Assembly (NCBI RefSeq): GCF_003752405.1
Contig: NZ_RKHK01000001.1
Span: 310,001 to 374,000, forward strand
Length of the DNA: 64,000 nucleotides
From: Bogoriella caseilytica
GTDB taxonomy: Bacteria > Actinomycetota > Actinomycetes > Actinomycetales > Actinomycetaceae
Direction: 5' to 3'
Made by a program: the position numbers and the translations under genes. Positions 42,484 through 51,946 of this stretch are shown piece by piece (within the stretch, counting starts at the first letter, position 1; each line of letters opens with the position of its first letter). Below the pieces are notes generated by a model that ran no database searches, was not told the DNA's origin, and saw only the letters and a program-made list of their open reading frames with translations.

Positions 42484-43134
42484 ATGCCTTGGACTGCTGA
42501 AGCGATCCTCTTCGACATTGACGGAACCCTGGTCGACTCCACCGATGCGGTGGACCGGTGTTGGGCCGAACTCGCCCGTCGCCACGATCTCGATGTCGAG
42601 GAGGTCTTGAAGTACTGCCATGGCCGCCGCGCGGCGGACACCCTGGAGCAGTTCCTTCCGCCGGACGAACGCGACAAGGCGCTGCAGGAGATCACCGAGC
42701 TCGAGTTGAGCGACCTGGAGGGCGTGCGCGCCCTACCGGCCACGACCGAACTCCTCCCCCGGCTATCGGGGTCCCGGTGGGCGGCGGTGACGTCAGGGAC
42801 GCGCGCACTCATGTCGGCACGCATGAGCGCTGCCGGACTCCCCGTTCCTGAGATCCTGGTCACGGCGGAGAATGTCGAGCGCGGCAAGCCGGACCCGCAG
42901 GGCTACCTGCAGGCGGCTGCCGCGCTCGGTGTCGATCCCGCCCGGTGCGTGGTGATCGAGGACGCCCCCGCCGGGGTCGCCGCCGGCAAGGCTGCGGGCG
43001 CCCAGGTGATCGCGGTGACGGTCTCACATCCCGCATCGGCCGTGGCGGAGGCCGATGTCGTGGTCCCGGACCTCACCCACGTGCAGGTGGAGGTCGGCGC
43101 CACCGGCCGCCTCACCCTGGCCTTCGCGGGCTAG
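42484..43134 (+). CDS. HAD-superfamily phosphatase (sugar phosphatase/glycerol-phosphatase type)
   Basis: Soluble HAD subfamily IA hydrolase of 216 residues. Motif I is ILFDIDGTLVDST with the nucleophilic Asp, motif II is AAVTSGTRALM, motif III is the lysine in ERGKPDPQGYLQAA, and motif IV is VVIEDAPAGVAAGKAAG, a pattern shared with sugar-phosphatases of the Dog/Gpp/YfbT group. The ATG follows TAACGT (42471-42476) by 7 bases, suggesting a leaderless mRNA. It converges with ectC; the two stops are 16 bases apart. The substrate is not known. Confidence 0.85.
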   Translation: MPWTAEAILFDIDGTLVDSTDAVDRCWAELARRHDLDVEEVLKYCHGRRAADTLEQFLPPDERDKALQEITELELSDLEGVRALPATTELLPRLSGSRWAAVTSGTRALMSARMSAAGLPVPEILVTAENVERGKPDPQGYLQAAAALGVDPARCVVIEDAPAGVAAGKAAGAQVIAVTVSHPASAVAEADVVVPDLTHVQVEVGATGRLTLAFAG

Positions 43135-43150
43135 CCCGGCTGCGCCTCGG

Positions 43151-43540
43151 TCAGTCCTCGGTCAGCAGGGGGTACACGCCGTTCTCGTCGTGCACCTCAC
43201 GTCCGGTGACCGGAGGGTTGAACACGCACAGAACCTTCATCTCGGTGCGGGGCTCGACGCGATGCTTGTCGGAGTCGTTGAGCAGGTACATCGATCCCGG
43301 GGCGAGTTGGTGGACCTCACCGGTGCCCAGATCGGTGAGCTGACCCTCGCCCTCGACGACAAAGACCGCTTCGACATGGTTGGCGTACCAGAACTCGTTC
43401 GTGCGCCCGGCATAGAGAGTGGTCTCGTGCAGCGAGAAGCCCACGCCCTCCTTGGCGAGGATAATGCGCTTGGAGCGCCAGTTCTCGGTCTTGATGTCGT
43501 CTTCGGTGTCAGTGATCTCGGCAATGGTTCGCACCAGCAC
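43151..43540 (-). CDS. ectC: L-ectoine synthase
   Basis: Cupin enzyme of 129 residues cyclising N-gamma-acetyl-diaminobutyrate to ectoine. It opens [20 protein letters not shown], the EctC N-terminus, and contains [32 protein letters not shown] and [21 protein letters not shown] at 43540 is supported by AGGAGAGG 6 bases upstream. Last gene of ectABC. No ectD hydroxylase or ectoine-specific aspartokinase follows; the next gene is on the other strand. Confidence 0.95.
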   Translation of the reverse strand: MLVRTIAEITDTEDDIKTENWRSKRIILAKEGVGFSLHETTLYAGRTNEFWYANHVEAVFVVEGEGQLTDLGTGEVHQLAPGSMYLLNDSDKHRVEPRTEMKVLCVFNPPVTGREVHDENGVYPLLTED

Positions 43541-43589
43541 AGCAAGCCTCTCCTTCGTTGACGTCCCTGGTCACGGTCCTGGCCAGGAA

Positions 43590-43620
43590 GAGGCGCGGCC
43601 GCCAATAGCGGCCGCGCCTC
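43590..43620 (-). terminator. Strong hairpin between ectB and ectC
   Basis: GAGGCGCGGCCGC (43590-43602) pairs perfectly with GCGGCCGCGCCTC (43608-43620) over a 5-base loop. Read on the minus strand it follows the ectB stop by 18 bases and is followed by TTCCTGG. It may reduce read-through into ectC or protect the ectAB mRNA; ectC would then need its own promoter or tolerate partial termination. Confidence 0.75.
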
Positions 43621-43638
43621 AGTACTCTCGGGGTGTTC

Positions 43639-44916
43639 TCAGGCCTTCGCCTCAGTGAGAACCTCGGTCACACACTCCTCGATGATGCCCAGGCCCCGGG
43701 TCAGTTCTTCGTGGGTGAGCGTCAGCGGCGGCAGGAGCTTGATGACCTCGTCACGGGGCCCGGAGGTCTCCATGATCAGGCCGCGTTCGAAGGCCTTGCG
43801 GGCCACCGTGGTGGCCGTGCCGGCGTCGCCGAACTGCAAGCCACGCGCCAGACCGCGCCCCTTCGCGACCAGGCCGGCCTCCGGGAAGCGGGCCACCAGG
43901 GAGTTGAAGCGCGACTCGATGTAGGCACCCTTCTCGGTGGTGGAGCGCTCGAGCGTGTCATCGGACCAGTGGCGGTTGATCGCCTCGGTGGCGGTGACGA
44001 AGGCCGGCGCGAAGCCGCGGAAGGTGCCGTTGTGCTCACCGGGCTCGAAGACGTCCAGCTCCGGCTTGACCAGGGTGAGCGCGAGCGGCAGACCGTAGCC
44101 GGAGATCGACTTCGACAAGGTGATGATGTCCGGCTCGACGCCCGCCTCCTCGAAGGAGAAGAACCCGCCGGTGCGCCCACAACCCATCTGGATGTCGTCC
44201 ACGATGAAGAGGATCTCGTGCTTCTTGCACAGGGCGGCCAGGTTGCGCAGCCACTCCGCACGAGCGGTGTTCATGCCACCTTCACCCTGCACGGTCTCCA
44301 CGATCACGGCGGCCGGCTCATTCAGGCCGGAGCCGGTGTCGGTGAGCATCCGTTCGAGGTAGAGGAAGTCCTCGACATCGCCCTGGAAGTAGCTGTCGTA
44401 GGGCATGGGCGTGGAGTGCACCAGCGGGATGCCCGCGCCGCCACGCTTGGTCATATTGCCCGTCACCGACAGCGCACCGAGCGTCATGCCGTGGAAAGCG
44501 TTGGTGAAGGACACGATCGCCTCGCGGCCGGTGGACTTCCGCGCCAGCTTCAGCGCCGCCTCGACGGCGTTGGCGCCACCCGGGCCGGGGAACATGACCT
44601 TGTGGTCGAAGCCGCGCGGCTTGAGGATCTTCTCCGAGAAGGTGGTGAGGAACTCCCTGCGGGCCGTGGTCAGCATGTCCAGGGAGTGCACGATGCTGTC
44701 CGCCGCCAGGTACTCGAGCAGCACCTTCTTCAGGTCGGGGTTGTTGTGACCGTAGTTCAGAGTGCCGGCGCCGGCGAAGAAGTCCAGGTACTCCTGGCCA
44801 TCCTCGGTGTAGAGGGTGGCGCCCACGGCGCGGTCGAAAACCACGGGCCAGTTTCGTGAGTAACTCCGAACACCGGACTCGAGCTCGGTAGCGTCTGTGG
44901 CGCTCATCAGGGACAT
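43639..44916 (-). CDS. ectB: Diaminobutyrate--2-oxoglutarate transaminase
   Basis: PLP aminotransferase of about 425 residues converting aspartate semialdehyde to L-2,4-diaminobutyrate, the first ectoine step. It shows FFAGAGTLNYGHNNP, MFPGPGGANAVEAALKLARK, SFTNAFHGMTLGALSVTGN and the lysine segment ITLSKSISGYGLPLAL. AAGGAAG lies 5 bases before the ATG at 44916, so that start is preferred to ATGs at 44931 and 44919. It follows ectA by 108 bases of sequence in which I see only a short untranslated region. Confidence 0.94.
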   Translation of the reverse strand: MSLMSATDATELESGVRSYSRNWPVVFDRAVGATLYTEDGQEYLDFFAGAGTLNYGHNNPDLKKVLLEYLAADSIVHSLDMLTTARREFLTTFSEKILKPRGFDHKVMFPGPGGANAVEAALKLARKSTGREAIVSFTNAFHGMTLGALSVTGNMTKRGGAGIPLVHSTPMPYDSYFQGDVEDFLYLERMLTDTGSGLNEPAAVIVETVQGEGGMNTARAEWLRNLAALCKKHEILFIVDDIQMGCGRTGGFFSFEEAGVEPDIITLSKSISGYGLPLALTLVKPELDVFEPGEHNGTFRGFAPAFVTATEAINRHWSDDTLERSTTEKGAYIESRFNSLVARFPEAGLVAKGRGLARGLQFGDAGTATTVARKAFERGLIMETSGPRDEVIKLLPPLTLTHEELTRGLGIIEECVTEVLTEAKA

Positions 44917-45024
44917 CATTTCTTCCTTCATCGCTGCGCAGCAGGCTCGTCCTGCCGCGCATTGGAGGTCAGAGGCAAAGGTGGGTGGTGGCGCCGAGGC
45001 AGATCTGTGCCGTTCATCGCCAGG

Positions 45025-45567
45025 TCAGCGCGGGCCGAGTGGCCCGATGCGCAGCATCGGCTCGGCATCATGTCCGGCGTCGGGGAAATCCTCGGAGCGG
45101 AGATGCTCGATCCAGACCAGTTCAGCAGCCCGGCGCCGGGCGATCCCGGCGAACAGCGCCCGCGATCCGGCGTTGTCCTCGGTGACGGTGGCCTCGAGGT
45201 ACTCCACCGCCGGGTCATCGAGCAGATCGTCGATCATCCGGCCGGCGAGTCCCTCGCCGCGAGCTGCCACCGAGACGGCCACCTGCCAGACGAAGAGATG
45301 CCCGGGCCGGGCAGACGGCGGGTACGCGAGAACGAATCCGAGCGCCTCGCCGTCCCGTTCGGCGATTCGGCAACTCTGGCCGAAGTCCTGAGCCAGCTGG
45401 AGATAGGCGTAGGAGCTGTTGAGATCCAGCGCCCCGCTCTCGCGTGCGAGGCGCCACATGTGGGCCCCATCGGTGCCGGAGGTCGGCCGGATCACGATGG
45501 CATCGTCAGGAACCGGATGTGCAGAGTCCTGTCCGGTCGCTGCTGAGGAGCTTGTCGAGGTCGGCAT
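45025..45567 (-). CDS. ectA: L-2,4-diaminobutyrate acetyltransferase
   Basis: GNAT acetyltransferase of 180 residues, the second ectoine enzyme. It has the EctA core IRPTSGTDGAHMWRLARESGALDLNSSYAYLQLAQDF and LFVWQVAVSVAARGEGLAGRMIDDLL, the acetyl-CoA loop. AGGAG precedes the ATG by 5 bases. First gene of ectABC. The 220 bases upstream, up to asd, must hold the promoter; I see no clear -10/-35 pair and no regulator gene of the EctR type nearby. Confidence 0.93.
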   Translation of the reverse strand: MPTSTSSSAATGQDSAHPVPDDAIVIRPTSGTDGAHMWRLARESGALDLNSSYAYLQLAQDFGQSCRIAERDGEALGFVLAYPPSARPGHLFVWQVAVSVAARGEGLAGRMIDDLLDDPAVEYLEATVTEDNAGSRALFAGIARRRAAELVWIEHLRSEDFPDAGHDAEPMLRIGPLGPR

Positions 45568-45787
45568 ACCAACTCCTAACCTAGAGCGAGCGGTGGGGAC
45601 GCTCCCTCACCATCGGGGCCCGGCCACGACCCCGGGCGCTTCAGTGCTGCTAAATGTACCGTTCTCATGCGGGAAACTCCTGCTGTGGCGCGTTGGTCAC
45701 AGTGCCGCCATTCGTCCGGATCGTGAGACGCCGCGAGCTGTTCGGCACGTCGCCCCGGCAGCGGCTGGCTGCGCATGCCGGCTGCCT

Positions 45788-47364
<1,577 letters not shown>

Positions 47365-48279
47365 CGTTTCTTGGTGTCCGAGGTGACGGTGTCAGTCACC
47401 CAGGTTCCTTCCTTGTAGGAGAACGAAGACCGCACGTGCAGAGGAACGTTGTACCGGCGCGCGAACTCGACAGCACGCAGGTGGAGGACCTTGGCACCGT
47501 TCGCTGCCAGCTCGAGGGTCTCTTCGTAGGTGATCTGCTTGATCTGGCTGGCGGTGGGCACCACCCGTGGATCGGCGGTGAACAGCCCATCCACATCGGT
47601 ATAGATCTCGCAGACATCGGCCTGCAGGGCCGCAGCAAGCGCGACGGCGGTGGTGTCAGAGCCACCGCGCCCGAGGGTGGTGACGTCATCGAGCTCGTTG
47701 ACGCCCTGGAAGCCGGCAACGATCGCGACGCTCCCCTCGTGCAGGGCGGAGGCGATCCGCTCGGGCCCGATGGCCTGGATGGAGGCCTTGCCATAGCGCG
47801 TGTCGGTGCGAAGCCCAGCCTGCGGTCCGGTGAAGGACCGCGCGGGCACGCCCAGCTCATTCACGGCCATGGCGAGCAACGACATGGAAATGCGCTCACC
47901 GGCGGTGAGCAGAATGTCCATCTCGCGAGCGGGCGCTTCAGAGGTGATACTCGAAGCGAGGTCTAGCAGGTCATCTGTGGTATCTCCCATTGCGGAGACC
48001 ACAACGACGACGTCGTGTCCGTCTTTCTTCGTGGCGACCACCCGGCGGGCGACGCGTTCGATACTGGCGGCATCGGCGACTGAGGAGCCACCGAACTTCT
48101 GCACGACAAGGGCCACTGGACAAACAGCTCCATGGGTGGGTTGTGGTGGCGGCCATGTGGAACTCGGACCGCATGGACTCGTCCATAGTACGGAAAAGCG
48201 AGCGCAAAGCCGAATGAGCGTGGCGCGCGCCACGCTCCTGTGCCGTGGCACTCGTCAGCGAACCTGGGATCCTGGGGGC

Positions 48280-49026
48280 GTGAGGACGACCAGTCACGCC
48301 CGATCCGCGCACCAGGTTCCCACGGTGCTACTCACCGGCTTTGAGCCCTTCGGAGGCGATGCCCGCAACCCCTCGGGCGACGCCGTCCTGGAGGTCGCCC
48401 GTTCGTGGAGCGGACCGGAGCGCCTGGTGACCGCCGTGCTGCCCGTGGCCTTCGAGGCGGCACGGACCCAGGTGCGCGCACTCCTGGCCAAGCACCGACC
48501 CGAGCTCGTCCTCGCCGTGGGGGTGGCGGGCGGGCGGGACGCTCTCAGCCCCGAACGTGTCGCGGTGAACCTGATGGATGCGCGGATCCCGGACAACGCC
48601 GGGGCCCGGCCCCTGGACGAGCCGGTGGTCGCAGGCGGGCCGGCGGCGCACTTCGCCACTGTCCCGGTCAAGGCCATCGCACAGGCCCTCCGGGAGGCGG
48701 GTCTGCCCGCGGCCGTGTCCCACACCGCTGGCACCTTTGTGTGCAACCACGTCTTCTACGTGGCCGCACACGAGGCGAGTGTGCTGAACGAGGATCACGC
48801 TCGCGCCGGCAACGGCACCGAGACGCGTGGCCAGGTACGCGTCGGCTTCCTCCACGTGCCCTGGTCTGCGGAGTCTGTGCCGGCCGGCGACGACGACACC
48901 ACCTCCGCACTCCGGCGCACAGCCCTGCCGGCTGCCGACCTCGCCCGGGCCGTCAGCCTCGCCGTGCGCACCGCCCTGGACGTCCGCGAGGACCTCAGCG
49001 ACAGCAGCGCCGGCACGTTGCACTAG
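48280..49026 (+). CDS. pcp: Pyroglutamyl-peptidase I
   Basis: Cysteine peptidase of 248 residues removing N-terminal pyroglutamate from peptides. LLTGFEPFGGDARNPS is the family N-terminus; the catalytic triad is Glu92 (SPERVAVN), Cys155 (AGTFVCNHVFY) and His192 (GFLHVPW). The GTG at 48280 gives about 15 residues before the conserved start; a GTG near 48325 would give the normal bacterial length and is also possible. It is divergent from lysC with 163 bases between, and an M28 peptidase gene follows on the same strand. Confidence 0.9.
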   Translation: MRTTSHARSAHQVPTVLLTGFEPFGGDARNPSGDAVLEVARSWSGPERLVTAVLPVAFEAARTQVRALLAKHRPELVLAVGVAGGRDALSPERVAVNLMDARIPDNAGARPLDEPVVAGGPAAHFATVPVKAIAQALREAGLPAAVSHTAGTFVCNHVFYVAAHEASVLNEDHARAGNGTETRGQVRVGFLHVPWSAESVPAGDDDTTSALRRTALPAADLARAVSLAVRTALDVREDLSDSSAGTLH

Positions 49027-49078
49027 TCGCACGCGCGGCAGCCCGGCGCCGGCGCCACCCGTCTGCCACAGTGGTGCC

Positions 49079-49996
49079 ATGGACAACGTCGCCCATCTTG
49101 ATCTCGCCGCTCGCCTCGGCGGGTACATCTCGGCTCTCAGCTCGATCGGCCCGCGGCACGCCGGGCTGCCCTCCAGTGTCACGGCCACCCGGGCCTTCCT
49201 GACGGCGTCATTGGAGAAGCTCGGATACCACGTCGAGCACCAGCAGTACGGCCCCTCTCCGCATCAGGTCAACCTCATCGCCGAGGTGGGATCGGACCAT
49301 CCCCGCAGCACCCCCATCCTTGAGATCGGCGCCCATTGGGACACGGTCCCGGACAGCCCGGGCGCGGACGACAACGCCAGTGGCGTGGCCGGGCTGCTGG
49401 CGATCGCCCGGACCCTGGCCGCCGACCCACCGCCCGAGGCCCGCCGGCGCATACGGCTCTGCCTGTTCGCCGAGGAGGAGGTGCCCGGCTGCCCGGGGAG
49501 CACGGCCCATCTCGCTCGCGCTAACGAACGCGGAGACCTCATCGACGGCGCCATCGTGCTGGAGATGATCGGCTACCGCGATGCCGCACCCGGCTCTCAG
49601 CGCTTTCCGGAGACCCTTGCCTCGCTCGCGGCCTCCGCCGGAGCGGTGCCTGCGGGGGGTCACCTGCCTGATCGGGCTGACTTCCTCGCGGCGGTGGGAG
49701 ACGTCGGCGCCGAGGAGTATCTGACGGCATTGACGACCGCCGCGCGGGGGCTCGGTCTGCCCATCCTCCCGCTCGCCGTTCCCTCCGGGGCGAGTGGCGA
49801 TGCGGCCAGGTCGGACCACGCCAGCTATTGGGCCGCGGGCCGGCCAGGCGTGATGGTCACCGATACCGCGAACTTCCGCAACCCGCACTACCACCAGCCG
49901 AGCGACCTCCCCCAGACGCTCGACCTGGACTTCGCCACTTTGACCACGAGGGCGGTGATGGGCGCTATCCGGGTTCTGACGGACGATCACCGCTGA
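49079..49996 (+). CDS. M28-family metallopeptidase
   Basis: Zinc aminopeptidase-type protein of 305 residues. Metal and catalytic residues are visible: His86 and Asp88 (EIGAHWDTV), the bridging Asp97/98 (GADDNASGVAGLLAIAR), the Glu pair at 132/133 (FAEEEVPG), and a late histidine in SDHASYW. There is no signal peptide, so it is probably cytoplasmic. The neighbouring pyroglutamyl-peptidase suggests peptide turnover. The specificity cannot be predicted. Confidence 0.85.
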   Translation: MDNVAHLDLAARLGGYISALSSIGPRHAGLPSSVTATRAFLTASLEKLGYHVEHQQYGPSPHQVNLIAEVGSDHPRSTPILEIGAHWDTVPDSPGADDNASGVAGLLAIARTLAADPPPEARRRIRLCLFAEEEVPGCPGSTAHLARANERGDLIDGAIVLEMIGYRDAAPGSQRFPETLASLAASAGAVPAGGHLPDRADFLAAVGDVGAEEYLTALTTAARGLGLPILPLAVPSGASGDAARSDHASYWAAGRPGVMVTDTANFRNPHYHQPSDLPQTLDLDFATLTTRAVMGAIRVLTDDHR

Positions 49997-50060
49997 GCCT
50001 GACAGAACTGCAACGCAGGTCACAGCGCTCCAGGGCCCGAAGAGGCCGCATAATCTCTCC

Positions 50061-50525
50061 GTGATCATCTGGAGAGGTTGGGGCATTCTCGGAGTGTTGC
50101 CCCTGATGGCTTTCGGTCTTGGCGTCGCGCTGTGGACCGAGGCCTTTGGTTTCTCGGGTGGCCCCTGGCTGGTCAGCGGGCCGCTTGCCGCGCTCGCCGG
50201 GGCTGGCGTCTACCTCCTCGGCCGCGAACTGAACGTCCGCGGCGTTCCCGCGAAGGCCCACCAGATGCTGGCAGCTCGGCGTGCCGAGCGACAACACCTG
50301 GTCGCCAGCGGTCAGTTCCGCCTCAGTCCCCAGCACCCGGCACCCAGGTCGCTGCAGGAGGCGCAATCCCAGGCAGATGAGCTCCACCAGCACGAGCAGG
50401 CCTACCTGAGTCAGAACCTCCGGAATCGCCACACCTTCTTCTTCATCCCCGTGCAGTACGTCGGCCTGATCACCGCAGGCATCGGCGTGGTGATGGCCCT
50501 GTTCGGCGTCGTCGAGAACTGGTAG
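50061..50525 (+). CDS. Small membrane protein of unknown function
   Basis: Protein of 154 residues with two hydrophobic helices near the N-terminus (residues 7-55), a charged middle region with alpha-helical heptad-like Glu/Gln/Ala (SLQEAQSQADELHQHEQAYL), and one helix at the end (FIPVQYVGLITAGIGVVMALFG). I do not recognise a family with certainty. GTG at 50061 follows CATAAT by 6 bases, suggesting a leaderless transcript. Lies between a peptidase and a membrane acyltransferase-like gene on the same strand. Confidence 0.7.
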   Translation: MIIWRGWGILGVLPLMAFGLGVALWTEAFGFSGGPWLVSGPLAALAGAGVYLLGRELNVRGVPAKAHQMLAARRAERQHLVASGQFRLSPQHPAPRSLQEAQSQADELHQHEQAYLSQNLRNRHTFFFIPVQYVGLITAGIGVVMALFGVVENW

Positions 50526-50565
50526 GCGGGCAAGTGTCACCGGCGCGCGCCGTAGGCTTTGGCCT

Positions 50566-51933
50566 GTGACCTCGCCCCCCGCGCAGCCGGGCCCGACGCA
50601 GCCGGAACCTCCCGAGCGATCCGGAGGCCCCTGGTCGTCACCAGCGGCCGGTCAGCCACCCGGAGCTGCACCGACAGCCAGCGCCGGGGCCCCTGTCGAG
50701 GAGACGCCACGGGCGCTCACACCCGGCCGCCGAAGCGACCGGCTCACCGGCATCGACGTGGCCCGCGGGGTTGCAGTGCTGGGGATGTTCGTGGCGCACC
50801 TCGGCTTCTCCGACGAGTGGGGCGACCCGTCGCCTTCGTGGCTGGTGCTCTTCGACGGCCGGTCCTCGGCACTCTTCGCCTTCCTGGCGGGAGTCTCGAT
50901 CGCCTTGATCACGGGCCGCACCACACCACACGAGGGCTCCCAGCTGCGGCGCAGCCGACTGCGGATCGCGGTGCGCGCCGGCCTGCTGTGGTGCCTCGGC
51001 ATCGCGCTCATCATGCTGGGTACGCCGGTCCTGATCATCCTGCCTGCCTATGCCGTGATGTTCCTGATGACCCTGCCCTTCCTGCGAGCGCGCGTCCCCA
51101 CTGTGCTCGGGGCGGCGGCAGTGACCGCGGTGATCTCCCCGGCCCTGATCTTCGCCCTCTCCACCGAGGGGGCCGACGGATCGCCGAGCTTCCTGAGCAC
51201 GCTCACCGGCGCCGGCGACCCGGTGACCTACCTACCGATGGATGTCTTTGCCACTGGGCCCTACCCGGCCCTGATCTTCTCGGCCTACGTCTTCACCGGG
51301 CTGGCCGTGGGACGGTCTCAGCTGACCGACATCGCCGTGCAGTGCATGATGGTCGCTGCCGGTGCCGGGATGGCGGCCCTGGCCTGGGGTGGATCGCTCC
51401 TGCTGCTCAGCTCCAGCACGGTCACGAGCTCTCCCTACCTCACCCGGCTGGCGACAGGTGAAGCTCACGACTACTCCCCCGTGGAGGTCATCGGCAATCT
51501 GGGTGCCGCACTGGCGGTCACCGGGCTACTGCTGATGCTGACCCGGCCTGGCATGCTCGGCCGGATCATCAGCGTGGTGCTCGCGCCGGTCGCAGCGGTG
51601 GGCGCCATGAGCCTGACCGCCTACTCCGGGCACCTGGTGGCCATCGCGATCCTGGGCAATGACGTGGTGTGGTATCCGGACTCCAACGGGGTGCTCCTGT
51701 GGTTCATCGGGATCACGCTGGTGGTGTGCCTACTCTGGCGCACCCTCATCGGCCGCGGTCCGCTGGAGTGGCTGCTCGGCCGGGCCGTGGCCGGGATCGT
51801 CCCGCCGCCGCGTACGCAGCGTCCGCCTGCTGGGCCCCCGTCACCGACGGGGCCGCCGATCCACCATGGGCCACCACCGCCACCGGCGTGGAGGCCCCAG
51901 GGGCCCCAGCCTGGCTCCCCGCCACCCACCTGA
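50566..51933 (+). CDS. HGSNAT/DUF418-like multi-pass membrane protein
   Basis: Membrane protein of 455 residues with about ten helices. A proline-rich cytoplasmic N-terminus (about 60 residues) precedes RLTGIDVARGVAVLGMFVAHLG, which is the start of the heparan-alpha-glucosaminide N-acetyltransferase catalytic-like family, and the end GPLEWLLGRAVAGI resembles DUF418. Both families are thought to move acyl groups across membranes, but no substrate can be named. The C-terminus is again proline-rich. GTG follows TAGGCT (50553-50558) by 7 bases. The helicase gene starts 13 bases downstream. Confidence 0.75.
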   Translation: MTSPPAQPGPTQPEPPERSGGPWSSPAAGQPPGAAPTASAGAPVEETPRALTPGRRSDRLTGIDVARGVAVLGMFVAHLGFSDEWGDPSPSWLVLFDGRSSALFAFLAGVSIALITGRTTPHEGSQLRRSRLRIAVRAGLLWCLGIALIMLGTPVLIILPAYAVMFLMTLPFLRARVPTVLGAAAVTAVISPALIFALSTEGADGSPSFLSTLTGAGDPVTYLPMDVFATGPYPALIFSAYVFTGLAVGRSQLTDIAVQCMMVAAGAGMAALAWGGSLLLLSSSTVTSSPYLTRLATGEAHDYSPVEVIGNLGAALAVTGLLLMLTRPGMLGRIISVVLAPVAAVGAMSLTAYSGHLVAIAILGNDVVWYPDSNGVLLWFIGITLVVCLLWRTLIGRGPLEWLLGRAVAGIVPPPRTQRPPAGPPSPTGPPIHHGPPPPPAWRPQGPQPGSPPPT

Positions 51934-51946
51934 GAGACTGGGGCGC

